A DNA stretch of 64,000 nucleotides from Sphingomonadaceae bacterium (lineage in GTDB: Bacteria; Pseudomonadota; Alphaproteobacteria; Sphingomonadales; Sphingomonadaceae): assembly GCA_947453945.1 (NCBI GenBank), contig CANGJB010000006.1, positions 1 through 64,000 on the forward strand, read 5' to 3'. A model generated the notes under the pieces. That model had not been told where the DNA came from. It searched no databases and saw only the letters and a program-made list of their open reading frames with translations. The position numbers were made by a program, and so were the translations under genes. Shown here one piece after another: positions 22,235-31,075 of this stretch; the first letter of the stretch is position 1, and each line of letters opens with the position of its first letter.

Positions 22235-24694
22235 TCACATCTTAAGGTTCACTTCCACGCCGAACGTGCGCGGATCGTTGAAGAAGCCGGTGATGCCGGA
22301 TGTCGGCGCACCCGATTTGTAGAACATGTGCTGTTCGTTGAACAAGTTGCGCGCCCAGGCTGAAACTGTCAGCCGCGCGCTGTCGTTGCCCATGTCGATA
22401 TCCGCAATGGCAATCCGGCCGTTCACCACAAACGCGCTGTCACCCTTGGGCTGCGCAAAGCGCACCGCACGAGTGCGGCTATCGAGCAGCGAGTCCGTGT
22501 AGTTGGCGTAAAAGCCTGAATCGTAATTCCCATCGAGATGCGCCCTGAGCGTGAAACCGTTCAGCGGGAGCTCGTAATCGATCGACCCGCTGGCGGCGTA
22601 TTCAGGCGTATAGACCTGATAGATCTTCTGGGCGGCCGTGACCGAGACAATCTGGCCGTTGATGCGCTGCTGGAACGGGTTCACCGTGTCCGGGATTTTC
22701 ACGCTGGTATAGGCAAAGCTGCCCGATAGCGTGAGGCCGTCCAGCGGCATCACGGTCAATTCCGCCTCAACCCCCTTGAGCCGCCCGGTGCCGGGGGCAT
22801 TGACGGTGTTGGTCGTGGTGCGGGTGGTGACAACCCGCACGCCGTTGACGAAATCCTCGTATTGGCCGCTGAAGTCGAGCTGGATGTTCTTGTAGGAGCC
22901 GGTGTACGCCGCGATGTTGAGGCGGGCGCGGCGATCCCAGAACTCGGTCTTCGCGCCGATCTCGAACATCGAGACGGTCTCCGGATCGAACCGAGCGTAG
23001 CTGAGCGAACGCGAGTTCGCGCCGCCCGAGCGGTAGCTGGTGCTCCACTTGCCGTAGAAATGGATATCGCGCGATGCATCAACGCCGAGATTGACCAAGG
23101 GGTCGACCCGCGATTTTGAATACTCGAGCGGGATCTCTGCCGGAGGATTCCCGTTGATTCCGGCAGGAAGCGCGCCGTTGACGGTGAACAGCCGTCCCTC
23201 CTTCTTGTCGCGCGTCCAGCGAGCGCCGAGCGTCAGATGCACCATGTCAGCGGCGATCGGCGGCGTGTAGGTGCCCTGTCCATAGGCCCCGATGCTGGTG
23301 GTGGTGACATAGCTGGCACGCTGCACCACATAGGGCGAAAGCGCTGACGTGGGATACCCGCCCGGGTCCACCGTGAACGTGCCGCCCGCCGCATCTGAAA
23401 AGCGCGCCACGAACGGTGCCTGCGCGTCATCCTGGACGCGCTCCTGATAATAGAGCGCGCCGGCGGCAAAATTGACCCGGCCAAACTCGCCAATCGCCTG
23501 AAGCTCTTCGCTCAACTGATTCTGGCGGAATGCTGCGAGGCTGTAGCGCTGGAAAAAGGCCCCGGTGAAATTGGCCGCAGGGCGGGTCACGAACGACGAG
23601 GCAGCGCCGGCGTTGTCGAATTGGGTCTGGGTCAGTTCGCGATAGGCCGTGATCGACTTGAGCAGCAGCTTGGGCATCACCTGCCATTCAAGGTTGAACC
23701 GCCCCCCGTTCGTCTTGCCAACGCTTGGCTGCTCGATCGCGCCCACTGCCGCAACGCTGACGCGGTTCGGCTGCAAGGGGGTGGCTGCTGCGATGACATA
23801 GGCCGCAATCGCCGGGTTGTCTGGACCCGAGGCCGGGACGGCGAACGGGGCGCCGACGAGCTGCTGGTAGAGCGTGCTGGTGGCATCGTAGGAGGAATCG
23901 AACGAGAGATCGGCGGTTACCGTGTCGTTCGGCTTCCACATCAGTTCGACATGGCCGCCCCGGCGATCGAAGCTGTTGAAATCCGATTGGCCCTGGAGCG
24001 GATTCTTCACGAAACCGCCGCGACGGGTGACGATGCCATCCAGCTTGACGCTGAGATTGCTGAAGCTGGGCAAGTCGACGTGGACCACCCCGTTATAGCT
24101 GCCATAGTTGCCGGCCCCGACCGTGGCATTGAGCTTGAATTCGCCGCTGGGCCGCTTGGTGGTGATGCTGACGGCGCCGCCTTCTGTATTGCGACCGAAC
24201 AAGGTGCCTTGCGGCCCCTTGAGCACTTCGATGTTATCGACATCGAACATGGCCGCGCCAAGCGCCTGCGGTCGGCCGAGGTAGACCCCGTCGATATAGA
24301 CCCCGACACCCTGATCGCGCGCGGGCTGGTTGCTGTCAGACAGCACGCCGACGCCGCGTACGTTGATGATCAATGCGCCCGGCCGCGAGAAAAACGGGGC
24401 CACGCGCAAGCTGGGGATCGTGCCGTCGCTCAGATCGACCAGCGACTGGACGTGACGATTGACCAGCGCGCCGCTGTCGAGCACCGAGATGGCAATCGGG
24501 GTCTGCTGCAAGTTCTCCGGCCGCATTTGCGCGGTGACGATCATCTCCGTGAGGCCACCTTGCTCGCCTGCGTCGGCAGCGACTGCGTCTCCTGAAGGTG
24601 CAGGCGCGGTTTCTGCGGCAAAGGCCTGCGAAGAAACACCGGCAAGCAGCAAGGGAAGCATCTGCGCGGCGAGTGTCTTCAAAGTCGGTTTCAT
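22235..24694 (-). CDS. TonB-dependent outer-membrane receptor
   Basis: An 819-residue receptor for energised uptake across the outer membrane. Signal peptide about 1-26 (cleavage after AFA), TonB-box-like stretch LTEMIVTAQMRPENLQQTPIAISVL (about 48-72), plug domain with VRGVGVL, GVGVYIDGVYLGRPQA, IEVLKGPQGTLFGRNTEGGAVSITTKRP, then the 22-strand barrel ending in GFFNDPRTFGVEVNLKM. The motif set is that of the CirA/FyuA-like receptors so abundant in sphingomonads. No substrate-specific neighbour such as a siderophore or glycan gene is present; the divergent gene is a tyrosine phosphatase. Substrate unknown. A good terminator follows. Confidence 0.95.
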   Translation of the reverse strand: MKPTLKTLAAQMLPLLLAGVSSQAFAAETAPAPSGDAVAADAGEQGGLTEMIVTAQMRPENLQQTPIAISVLDSGALVNRHVQSLVDLSDGTIPSLRVAPFFSRPGALIINVRGVGVLSDSNQPARDQGVGVYIDGVYLGRPQALGAAMFDVDNIEVLKGPQGTLFGRNTEGGAVSITTKRPSGEFKLNATVGAGNYGSYNGVVHVDLPSFSNLSVKLDGIVTRRGGFVKNPLQGQSDFNSFDRRGGHVELMWKPNDTVTADLSFDSSYDATSTLYQQLVGAPFAVPASGPDNPAIAAYVIAAATPLQPNRVSVAAVGAIEQPSVGKTNGGRFNLEWQVMPKLLLKSITAYRELTQTQFDNAGAASSFVTRPAANFTGAFFQRYSLAAFRQNQLSEELQAIGEFGRVNFAAGALYYQERVQDDAQAPFVARFSDAAGGTFTVDPGGYPTSALSPYVVQRASYVTTTSIGAYGQGTYTPPIAADMVHLTLGARWTRDKKEGRLFTVNGALPAGINGNPPAEIPLEYSKSRVDPLVNLGVDASRDIHFYGKWSTSYRSGGANSRSLSYARFDPETVSMFEIGAKTEFWDRRARLNIAAYTGSYKNIQLDFSGQYEDFVNGVRVVTTRTTTNTVNAPGTGRLKGVEAELTVMPLDGLTLSGSFAYTSVKIPDTVNPFQQRINGQIVSVTAAQKIYQVYTPEYAASGSIDYELPLNGFTLRAHLDGNYDSGFYANYTDSLLDSRTRAVRFAQPKGDSAFVVNGRIAIADIDMGNDSARLTVSAWARNLFNEQHMFYKSGAPTSGITGFFNDPRTFGVEVNLKM

Positions 24695-24958
24695 CGTGTG
24701 CCCCCTGAAATTAGCAATAAACGGGGGCTGCGGATTGCAGCATGCCGGTAAACCGCCTGCCCCTCAGCCGGCGCATCTAGAGGGCGAAAGTGACTCTTCG
24801 GCGGCTTTTAGAAGACCAAACGAAGACACTGAATCGGATACAAGCGGGACAGATGTGACTGCTATGGAAACGTCATAAAACAGCGCTACGCGGTTTTTGA
24901 ATTGATCGCTCGGTAGAATGCAACGTCTGCTGGCGACGCGCCTTGCGAAGGATTGATC

Positions 24959-26032
24959 ATGAAAAAGGGTTCGCTTTCCGGCCACGCCATGGTGCCCCTG
25001 GCCATCATCGCGCTTTTTTCTGCACAACCGGTGGTGGCCAAGGCAACCGGAGCGGAAGTAATTCGTGCGGTGGACGGGACGCTGACCGTGCGGTGGCAAG
25101 CGGCGGGGCCGGTCGATGTGCTTGTAGCAAATGACCCCAAGGCACCGGTGAAAACGGCGCAAGTCGTTTCCGCCGCCGATCTTGACGGCACCTATGTCGA
25201 CACGGCGGGAGCCACCGAGGCGCGCCGCTTTTTCACGATCCGGGATCGCCGCGACGGCAGCGTGGTGCGCGTGGCCGAAAGAGTGCTGCCCTTGGAGCAG
25301 GGCTCAAACTTCCGCGACATTGGCGGTTACCAGGCGGCTGGAGGCAAGACGATCCGGTGGGGCACGATCTATCGGTCTGGCGCGACCCCGCTGCTGACCG
25401 CGCAGGATCAGGCCCGCATTCGCGCGCTGGGCCTGCGCAACATGATCGATCTGCGGTCTGACGAAGAGCGCGTCCTCGCCCCTTCCAAAATTGACGGCGT
25501 GGCCTATTCCGCCATCGGCTATCAGATGGGCACCATGATGAATACTGGCGCGGCGATGCGCAATGGTGCCGCGCTCTATCACAATTTCCCGAAGTTCTTC
25601 GCGCCGCAATTGAAGGTCATCTTCGAAAAGCTCAAGCGCAACGAAGGTCCGCTGGCGTTCAATTGTTCGGCGGGGCAGGATCGCACAGGGTTTGCATCGG
25701 CCATGGTGATGTCGGCGCTGGGCGTGCCGCGCGAAGTGATCGTGCGCGACTATCTGCTCTCTACCGAATATCGCCGGCCGCAGTTTGAACTGCCGCGCAT
25801 CAACCCCGAGCTCCACAAGGACAACCCCGTCGCGCTGATGTTTGCGCGCTATCAAGACGCGCCCGGCGCAGACAAGCCGCAGCCGTTGCTGGAGGCAGAC
25901 GGCACCCCTTATCTTGCTGGGGCCTTTGCGGAGATCGAGACCAAATGGGGATCGGTCGACAACTACCTCAGGGACGAAATCGGCCTCACCGCGCAGGACA
26001 TCGCCGCGCTGCGCCGAAACTACCTGGAGTAA
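24959..26032 (+). CDS. exported tyrosine-protein phosphatase (Y_phosphatase3 family)
   Basis: A 357-residue periplasmic phosphatase. Residues 1-26 give a Sec signal (MKKGSLSGHAMVPLAIIALFSAQPVVA). An N-terminal beta domain of about 85 residues is followed by SNFRDIGGYQAAGGKTIRWGTIYRSGATPLL and the active-site loop NCSAGQDRTGFASAMVMSALG, which fits C-x5-R(T/G) of protein tyrosine and phosphoinositide phosphatases (Cys, Arg, Thr). The start ATG 24959 has GAAGGA just upstream; TTG 24953 is less likely. It is divergent from the TonB receptor with 264 bases between. Related proteins hydrolyse phosphotyrosine or phosphoinositides; substrate unknown here. Confidence 0.88.
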   Translation: MKKGSLSGHAMVPLAIIALFSAQPVVAKATGAEVIRAVDGTLTVRWQAAGPVDVLVANDPKAPVKTAQVVSAADLDGTYVDTAGATEARRFFTIRDRRDGSVVRVAERVLPLEQGSNFRDIGGYQAAGGKTIRWGTIYRSGATPLLTAQDQARIRALGLRNMIDLRSDEERVLAPSKIDGVAYSAIGYQMGTMMNTGAAMRNGAALYHNFPKFFAPQLKVIFEKLKRNEGPLAFNCSAGQDRTGFASAMVMSALGVPREVIVRDYLLSTEYRRPQFELPRINPELHKDNPVALMFARYQDAPGADKPQPLLEADGTPYLAGAFAEIETKWGSVDNYLRDEIGLTAQDIAALRRNYLE

Positions 26033-26082
26033 CCGCGCACCCGGCCAGCGATCACGGGACGTTGCCGGGAAACGGCTGCCTG

Positions 26083-27390
26083 TTATCCCAGCACGGAAAA
26101 GCTGCTCGCACGGTTTATGGGCCTCAGGCGCGAGAAAGCCCCCAGTCCCACGTCCCGGCCTGTCACCGGCAAGCGATACTGCAAAGGTGAGCGGTCGTGG
26201 TCGGCGCCGTTCATCACGCTCTCGATGAGATGGCCCATCAGCCCGCCAACAAGCGGTGCATTCTTGAACTGGTTTCCGCTGGTGCCGATCGCGGTGAAAT
26301 AGCCGCCCAGATCGCTCTTGTCGTAAACCGGAATCCAGTCCTCGCTGACGTCGTAAAGCGCGGCGAACCCCTGTGCCGTGTTGGGAATCCCGAGGTCCGG
26401 AAAGCGCAGGGCGGCGCGCCAGACCTGATTGGTCCACTGATCGGAGAGGCTCGCCTCGAAATCCTCTGTATCGAGATATTCGAGGATGTCGCAGGCCGGT
26501 TCGAGGGATCCGATCAGCAAGTGGCCTGATTGCTCAGGGCGCATGTAGATACCGCAGTCTGCATCGGTGAGCACGAATCGAAGCCCGGGGCCTGATGCCG
26601 CCTGCGGCATGGGGACGTAGGCCACTTCCTGCCGCAGCGGACGGGTGCTGATATGCTCGGGCTTGTGCGCGCCGGACAGTTCATTCACCCAGCGGGAGGC
26701 GGGGCCGGCCGCGTTGATGACGATGGGCGTGTGGATCAGGCCGCTCTTGTCGCAGGTCAGGCCGGTGATCTTTCCGGCGGACTGGTGGATGGCAAGAACG
26801 GTGTCGTTGAACCGGAAATGGCCGCCTGCGCGCTCCACGGCCCCGGCAATCTGGGCGGTGGCCAGTTGGGGATCGCTGATATAGCCGCCGGTGGGGCAGA
26901 ACATCGCGCCCGTGATGGGATCGCCAGCGGTTTGGCCGAATTCGGGATCATCAATCCGGCGCGCGGGGCTGAATTGGCTGAGGTCCGCGCCGGGGAGCCA
27001 TTCGGGAAGCTCGCTCGTCGACACGTCCGTGAAGGGAACGCCAACCTCACGCATGATGGACCGCGTGCCCGCCAGTTGGCGATTCTCCGCCGCTTCGAGC
27101 ACGAGGCAGCCGCATTCGTTGTAGTGCAGCGCGGAATCGGGCCGGTAGCCGAGGTAATCTGCCCAGTTCTGCCATGCGAAATGCGCTTCATAGGCAAGCG
27201 CGGTGCCATCGATCGTCGAGTAATAGGGCCGGATGATCGCGGCAGACCAGGATGTGGAGCCGTGCCCAGGTGCGGGGCCGCGATCCACGTTCAAGGTGCG
27301 CAGGCCGCGCCGCGCAAGATCGAGCGCGATGGCACAGCCAATCACTCCGGCACCGATGATGACGGCGTTGTACGTATTTCTTTCGGACAT
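26083..27390 (-). CDS. DadA/SoxB-type FAD-dependent amino-acid or sarcosine oxidase-like protein
   Basis: A 435-residue flavoprotein of the D-amino-acid oxidase superfamily. YNAVIIGAGVIGCAIALDLARRGLRTLNVDRGPAPGHGSTSWSAAIIRP is the FAD-binding Rossmann start with the Thr/Ser-rich segment typical of sarcosine oxidase beta subunits and DadA; GGYISDPQLATAQIAGAVERAGG, VINAAGPASRWVNEL and the C-terminal DLGGYFTAIGTSGNQFKNAPLVGGLMGHLI complete the fold. No partner subunits are nearby, so it is probably a stand-alone dehydrogenase or oxidase on an N-methyl or D-amino acid. It overlaps nothing and is followed by a short gap to the convergent phosphatase. Substrate unknown. Confidence 0.85.
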   Translation of the reverse strand: MSERNTYNAVIIGAGVIGCAIALDLARRGLRTLNVDRGPAPGHGSTSWSAAIIRPYYSTIDGTALAYEAHFAWQNWADYLGYRPDSALHYNECGCLVLEAAENRQLAGTRSIMREVGVPFTDVSTSELPEWLPGADLSQFSPARRIDDPEFGQTAGDPITGAMFCPTGGYISDPQLATAQIAGAVERAGGHFRFNDTVLAIHQSAGKITGLTCDKSGLIHTPIVINAAGPASRWVNELSGAHKPEHISTRPLRQEVAYVPMPQAASGPGLRFVLTDADCGIYMRPEQSGHLLIGSLEPACDILEYLDTEDFEASLSDQWTNQVWRAALRFPDLGIPNTAQGFAALYDVSEDWIPVYDKSDLGGYFTAIGTSGNQFKNAPLVGGLMGHLIESVMNGADHDRSPLQYRLPVTGRDVGLGAFSRLRPINRASSFSVLG

Positions 27391-27428
27391 TACAGACTGA
27401 GCCTCTTCCCCTTTTTCCCCTCTCCCAA

Positions 27429-27474
27429 CCCTCTCCCCTGCCCTTCGGCAAGCTCAGGATGAGCGGGGAGAGGG
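27429..27474 (-). terminator. hairpin carrying a sphingomonad-type repeat, after the SnoaL-like gene
   Basis: Arms CCCTCTCCCC (27429-27438) and GGGGAGAGGG (27465-27474) enclose a 24-base unit CTTCGGCAAGCTCAGGATGAGCGG (27443-27466), a relative of the repeats at 27988-28061. It lies just downstream of the SnoaL-like stop on the minus strand and may act as terminator or REP element. Confidence 0.55.
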
Positions 27475-27485
27475 CTTTCAGGCGA

Positions 27486-27902
27486 TCAGTGGAAGATGTC
27501 GGTCCAGAGCATCCACTTGCCGTCCACCAGCTTGTAGACGACGACGGCGGTCACATCGGCGTGGACGGACTTCTCGCCCAGGGTATCGAACTGCACGCGC
27601 GAGATTTCGCGGATGTAGGTGGGGGAAAGCCGCTCGGTTTCGAGCACGGTCAGCTTGAGATTGGTGAGCGCCTTGGTCGCGCCGACCCAGAATGCTGTGA
27701 TGTCTGCGCCCTTGTAGAGCTTGTTGTCACCGGGCAGCATCGTGGCATCGGGCGCATACATCGCGCCGACAGCAGCGCCGTCACCCTTGTTGAAAGCAGC
27801 AGCGAGCGCGTCGTCCATGCCCTGGATCATCGCATTGTCGTTGGCGAGTGCCGGCGTGGCCGTGAAGGCGAGTGTGGCCGCAGCCAGAAGTATCTTGCGC
27901 AT
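27486..27902 (-). CDS. exported SnoaL/NTF2-like (DUF4440) protein
   Basis: A 138-residue protein with a signal peptide (MRKILLAAATLAFTATPALAN) and an NTF2-like cone domain: MIQGMDDALAAAFNKGDGAAVGAMYAPDATMLPGDNKLYKGADITAFWVG is the typical SnoaL/DUF4440 start and KSVHADVTAVVVYKLVDGKWMLWTDIFH the closing sheet. Such proteins are ketosteroid-isomerase-like enzymes, binding proteins or have no known activity. The start at 27902 is chosen for the signal peptide; in-frame upstream codons at 27965 lack one. It lies between REP-like repeats. Function unknown. Confidence 0.8.
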   Translation of the reverse strand: MRKILLAAATLAFTATPALANDNAMIQGMDDALAAAFNKGDGAAVGAMYAPDATMLPGDNKLYKGADITAFWVGATKALTNLKLTVLETERLSPTYIREISRVQFDTLGEKSVHADVTAVVVYKLVDGKWMLWTDIFH

Positions 27903-27987
27903 TGTGTAAGTCCCCGAAGGTGTGTCCCCTTGGGGGAGGCTATGGGGCTTTGCGGGCCGGGTCAAATCGCAAGCGTTGCGCGAGGTG

Positions 27988-28061
27988 CTTCGACAAGCTC
28001 AGCACGAGCGGTTCTGCTGGTTCGACACCAACCAGATCCGCTCATCCTGAGCCTGTCGAAG
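27988..28061. repeat. inverted pair of REP-like elements
   Basis: CTTCGACAAGCTCAGCACGAGCGG (27988-28011) and CCGCTCATCCTGAGCCTGTCGAAG (28038-28061) are inverted copies of one 24-base repeat unit differing at a few inner positions, with 26 bases between. A third copy is at 27443-27466. Such units recur between genes in sphingomonads; here they sit between the SnoaL-like gene and serA. Confidence 0.85.
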
Positions 28062-28069
28062 GATAGGCC

Positions 28070-29653
28070 TCAGAACTTCAGCGCGCGAACCGTGCGCACG
28101 CCCGGAACCTTGCGGGCATCGGCCAGCACCGCCTCGCTCACCGGGCTATCAACCGAGAGCAGCAGCACAGCCTCACCGCCCGCTTCGCGGCGGCCGAGGT
28201 GGAAGGTGCCGATGTTGATCCCGGCCTTGCCCAGCAGCGTGCCGATGGAACCGATGAAGCCCGGCGCATCCGAGTTCACGATGTAGAGCATGTCGCCATC
28301 GAGATCGGCTTCGATGCTGATGCCGAAAATCTCGACCAGACGCGGCTGGCCATTGGCAAACAGTGTGCCCGCAACCGAGCGTTCGCCTTGCGCCGTGCTG
28401 ACGGTCACGCGCACGAGCGTGTGGTAATAGCCCTCGCGGTCGTGCCGCACTTCGCGCACATCGAGCCCGCGTTCCTTGGCGAGGAACGGCGCGTTGACCA
28501 TGTTCACGGTCTGCGAATACTGCTTCATCAGGCCCGCCAGCACCGCGCCGGTGATCGGCTTCTGGTTGAGCTGCGCGGCGGCGCCTTCCACTTCGATGGC
28601 GATCTTCGTCAGGTTGTCATGCGCCAGCTGGCCGACGAGGCTGCCGAGGCGTTCGGCCAGCGCCATGTAGGGCTTGAGCTTGGGCGCTTCTTCGGCCGAG
28701 AGGCTGGGCATGTTGAGCGCATTCGTCACGCCGCCGGTGGTGAGGAATTCGGCCATCTGTTCGGCCACCTGCAGCGCGACATTGACCTGCGCCTCGGTGG
28801 TGCTGGCGCCGAGGTGGGGGGTGCAGATGAAGTTCGGCGTGCCGAACAGCGGGCTGTCCTTGGCAGGCTCGTTCTCGAACACATCGAGCGCGGCGCCGGC
28901 GATGTGGCCGCTGTCGAGCAGGTCCTTTAGCGCGGCTTCATCGATCAAGCCGCCGCGCGCGCAGTTGACGATGCGCACGCCCTTCTTGGTCTTGCCGAGG
29001 TTTTCGCGGCTGAGGATGTTCTTCGTCTCGCTGGTGAGCGGGGTGTGCAGCGTGATGAAGTCCGCCTTGGCGAGCAGGGTATCGAGGTCAGCCTTCTCCA
29101 CGCCCATTTCGATCGCGCGCTCGGGCGTGAGGAACGGATCGTAGGCGACGACCTTCATGCGCAGGCCCAGCGCGCGCGTCGCCACGATAGAGCCGATATT
29201 GCCGGCGCCGATGAGGCCCAGCGTCTTGCCGGTGACTTCGACGCCCATGAAGCCGTTCTTCGGCCACAGGCCCTGCTGGGTCTGGGCATTGGCCTCGGGA
29301 ATCTGGCGGGCGAGCGCGAACATCAGCGCGATGGCGTGCTCCGCCGTGGTGATCGAATTTCCGAACGGGGTGTTCATCACCACGACGCCCTTGCCGGTCG
29401 CGTAGGGGATATCGACGTTGTCTACGCCGATGCCAGCGCGGCCGATAACTTTCAGGTTCGTCGCGGCATCGAGGATCGCCTTGGTCACCTTGGTCGAGGA
29501 GCGGATGGCGAGGCCATCATAGTCGCCGATGCGGGCAATCAGCTCTTCCGGGGTTTCGCCGGTGATGACATCAACGTCGCAGCCGCTTTCCGCGAAAATG
29601 CGGGCGGCGTTGGGGTCCATCTTGTCGGAAATGAGTACGCGGGGCTTGGTCAT
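28070..29653 (-). CDS. serA: D-3-phosphoglycerate dehydrogenase
   Basis: A 527-residue long-form SerA, which oxidises 3-phosphoglycerate with NAD to start serine synthesis. MTKPRVLISDKMDPNAARIF opens the substrate domain; the NAD site is GKTLGLIGAGNIGSIVATRA; catalytic Arg/Glu/His stand in NCARGGLIDEAAL, NEPAKDSPLF and TPHLGASTTEAQ. An intervening (ASB) domain with HDREGYYHTLVRV and a C-terminal ACT domain (LYIVNSDAPGFIGSIGTLLGKAGINIGTFHLGR) allow serine feedback. The start at 29653 is set by MTKPRVLI; longer in-frame readings run into the repeats. It lies downstream of serC on the same strand with 145 bases between, which carry a repeat pair. Confidence 0.95.
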   Translation of the reverse strand: MTKPRVLISDKMDPNAARIFAESGCDVDVITGETPEELIARIGDYDGLAIRSSTKVTKAILDAATNLKVIGRAGIGVDNVDIPYATGKGVVVMNTPFGNSITTAEHAIALMFALARQIPEANAQTQQGLWPKNGFMGVEVTGKTLGLIGAGNIGSIVATRALGLRMKVVAYDPFLTPERAIEMGVEKADLDTLLAKADFITLHTPLTSETKNILSRENLGKTKKGVRIVNCARGGLIDEAALKDLLDSGHIAGAALDVFENEPAKDSPLFGTPNFICTPHLGASTTEAQVNVALQVAEQMAEFLTTGGVTNALNMPSLSAEEAPKLKPYMALAERLGSLVGQLAHDNLTKIAIEVEGAAAQLNQKPITGAVLAGLMKQYSQTVNMVNAPFLAKERGLDVREVRHDREGYYHTLVRVTVSTAQGERSVAGTLFANGQPRLVEIFGISIEADLDGDMLYIVNSDAPGFIGSIGTLLGKAGINIGTFHLGRREAGGEAVLLLSVDSPVSEAVLADARKVPGVRTVRALKF

Positions 29654-29661
29654 GGTGTCCT

Positions 29662-29749
29662 CGTCATTCCCGCGAAGGCGGGAATCCAGTCCCGGCGTCG
29701 CGTTGGAAAGTGATGGTGCAGCTGGATCCCCGCCTGCGCGGGGATGACG
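29662..29749. repeat. inverted pair of CGTCATTCCCGCG-type REP elements
   Basis: CGTCATTCCCGCGAAGGCGGGAATCCAG (29662-29689, key ends CGTCAT and CCAG) and its inverted counterpart ending ATGACG (29722-29749) are each palindromic inside and lie head to head with 32 bases between. They form a BIME-like unit in the serC-serA gap and may modulate mRNA stability or termination between the two genes. Confidence 0.85.
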
Positions 29750-29798
29750 AATAGGTGTGTGTTGAAGGGTGCCCCCGCCGCAGCGGGGCGCACTTTGG

Positions 29799-30929
29799 TC
29801 AGGCTGGCGCGTGGACTTCAGCCCAGGCCCAATCGAGCCAGGGGCCAAGATCGGCGATATCCGCCGCATCGACAGTAGCGCCGCACCAGATGCGCAGGCC
29901 CGGCGGGGCGTCGCGGTATCCGGCGATATCATAGGCCGCGCCGGCCTTTTCGAGCAGGCCGGCAAACGCCTTGATCAGCGCTTCATCCGCGCCTTCCACG
30001 GTAAGGCACACCGAAGTCATCGAGCGCGAGGCGGGATCGGCGGCGAGGTGGCCGAGCCAGCTGCGTTCCTGCACCAGCTTATCGAGCGCAGCCGCATTGG
30101 CGGCGCAGCGGGCCTTCAGGCCTTCCTGCCCGCCGGTGGACTTGGCCCATTCGAGCGCGAAGATCGCATCTTCCACCGCGAGCATCGAAGGGGTGTTGAT
30201 CGTCTCACCCTTAAACACGCCCTCGGTGAGCTTGCCCTTGGAAACGAGGCGGAACACCTTGGGCAGCGGCCAGGCGGGGGTGTAGGTTTCGAGGCGTTCG
30301 ACCGCGCGGGGGCCGAGGATCAGCACACCGTGGCCGCCCTCGCCGCCCAGCACTTTCTGCCAGGAGAAGGTGGCAACATCGATCTTGTCCCACGGAATGT
30401 CGTAGGCGAAGACCGCGCTGGTCGCGTCCGCGAAGGTCAGGCCCTCGCGGGTCTCAGGGATCCAGTCGCCATTGGGGACGCGGACGCCTGAAGTGGTGCC
30501 GTTCCAGGTGAAGAGCACGTCGGTCGAGAAATCGACGGCGGAGAGATCGGGCAGCTGGCCATAATCGGCGCGCACGATCGTGGGATCGATCTTGAGCTGC
30601 TTGACCGCATCGGTGACCCAGCCCTCACCAAAGCTTTCCCACGCCATCGCGGTGACCGGGCGGGCGCCCAGCATCGTCCACATCGCCATTTCGAAGGCGC
30701 CGGTATCCGAACCCGGCACGATGCCGATGCGGTGCGTATCGGGCAGGCCGAGCACTTCGCGCATCAGATCGATGCAGAGCTGCAGGCGCGTCTTGCCGAT
30801 CTTCGAGCGATGCGAACGCCCGAGCACTTCGGTTGCGAGTTTGGCGGGATCGTATCCGGGCGGCTTGGCGCAGGGGCCGGACGAGAAGTGCGGACGCGCA
30901 GGTTTGCGCGCCGGGGTAGGTGCAGTCAT
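29799..30929 (-). CDS. serC: phosphoserine aminotransferase
   Basis: A 376-residue PLP aminotransferase converting 3-phosphohydroxypyruvate and glutamate to phosphoserine. It is the alphaproteobacterial form: RPHFSSGPCAKPPGYDP start, GRSHRSKIGKTRLQ, GIVPGSDTGAFEMAMW, FTWNGTTSGVRVPN, DATSAVFAYDIPWDKIDVATFSWQKVLGGEGGHGVL with the PLP Lys in SWQKVLG. The start ATG 30929 gives MTAPTPARKPARPHF and is preceded by a hairpin holding the ribosome site. A TTGACA-containing promoter candidate lies further upstream. It is the first gene of serC-serA. Confidence 0.95.
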   Translation of the reverse strand: MTAPTPARKPARPHFSSGPCAKPPGYDPAKLATEVLGRSHRSKIGKTRLQLCIDLMREVLGLPDTHRIGIVPGSDTGAFEMAMWTMLGARPVTAMAWESFGEGWVTDAVKQLKIDPTIVRADYGQLPDLSAVDFSTDVLFTWNGTTSGVRVPNGDWIPETREGLTFADATSAVFAYDIPWDKIDVATFSWQKVLGGEGGHGVLILGPRAVERLETYTPAWPLPKVFRLVSKGKLTEGVFKGETINTPSMLAVEDAIFALEWAKSTGGQEGLKARCAANAAALDKLVQERSWLGHLAADPASRSMTSVCLTVEGADEALIKAFAGLLEKAGAAYDIAGYRDAPPGLRIWCGATVDAADIADLGPWLDWAWAEVHAPA

Positions 30930-30960
30930 GTAGTCTCTCCTTGCAGAGAGCTCGCGCGGC
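30930..30960 (-). promoter_or_regulatory. serC leader-like RNA element
   Basis: On the minus strand the bases just before serC read GCGCGAGCTCTCTGCAAG then GAGAGACTAC and the ATG. CTCTC (30950-30946) pairs with GAGAG (30939-30935), so the AAGGAG ribosome site lies partly inside a hairpin. This matches the serC RNA motif described upstream of serC in Alphaproteobacteria (Corbino et al. style comparative work), thought to act at translation. I recall it from memory; its ligand is unknown. Confidence 0.6.
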
Positions 30961-30985
30961 GTTGGGACCGCGTGGCCCGGCGCCG

Positions 30986-31013
30986 CTTCTAGAGGCGAGC
31001 GGCGCGCTGTCAA
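30986..31013 (-). promoter_or_regulatory. candidate promoter of serC
   Basis: On the minus strand TTGACA (31013-31008) is followed after 16 bases by TAGAAG (30991-30986). A transcript starting just after would have a short leader containing the serC hairpin. The minus-10 box is weak. Confidence 0.4.
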
Positions 31014-31075
31014 CCGGCATCAGGGGCAGGTGTCGTTAAGCCCCCGCAGCAACGCGATCTTTACCATACCTTGTC

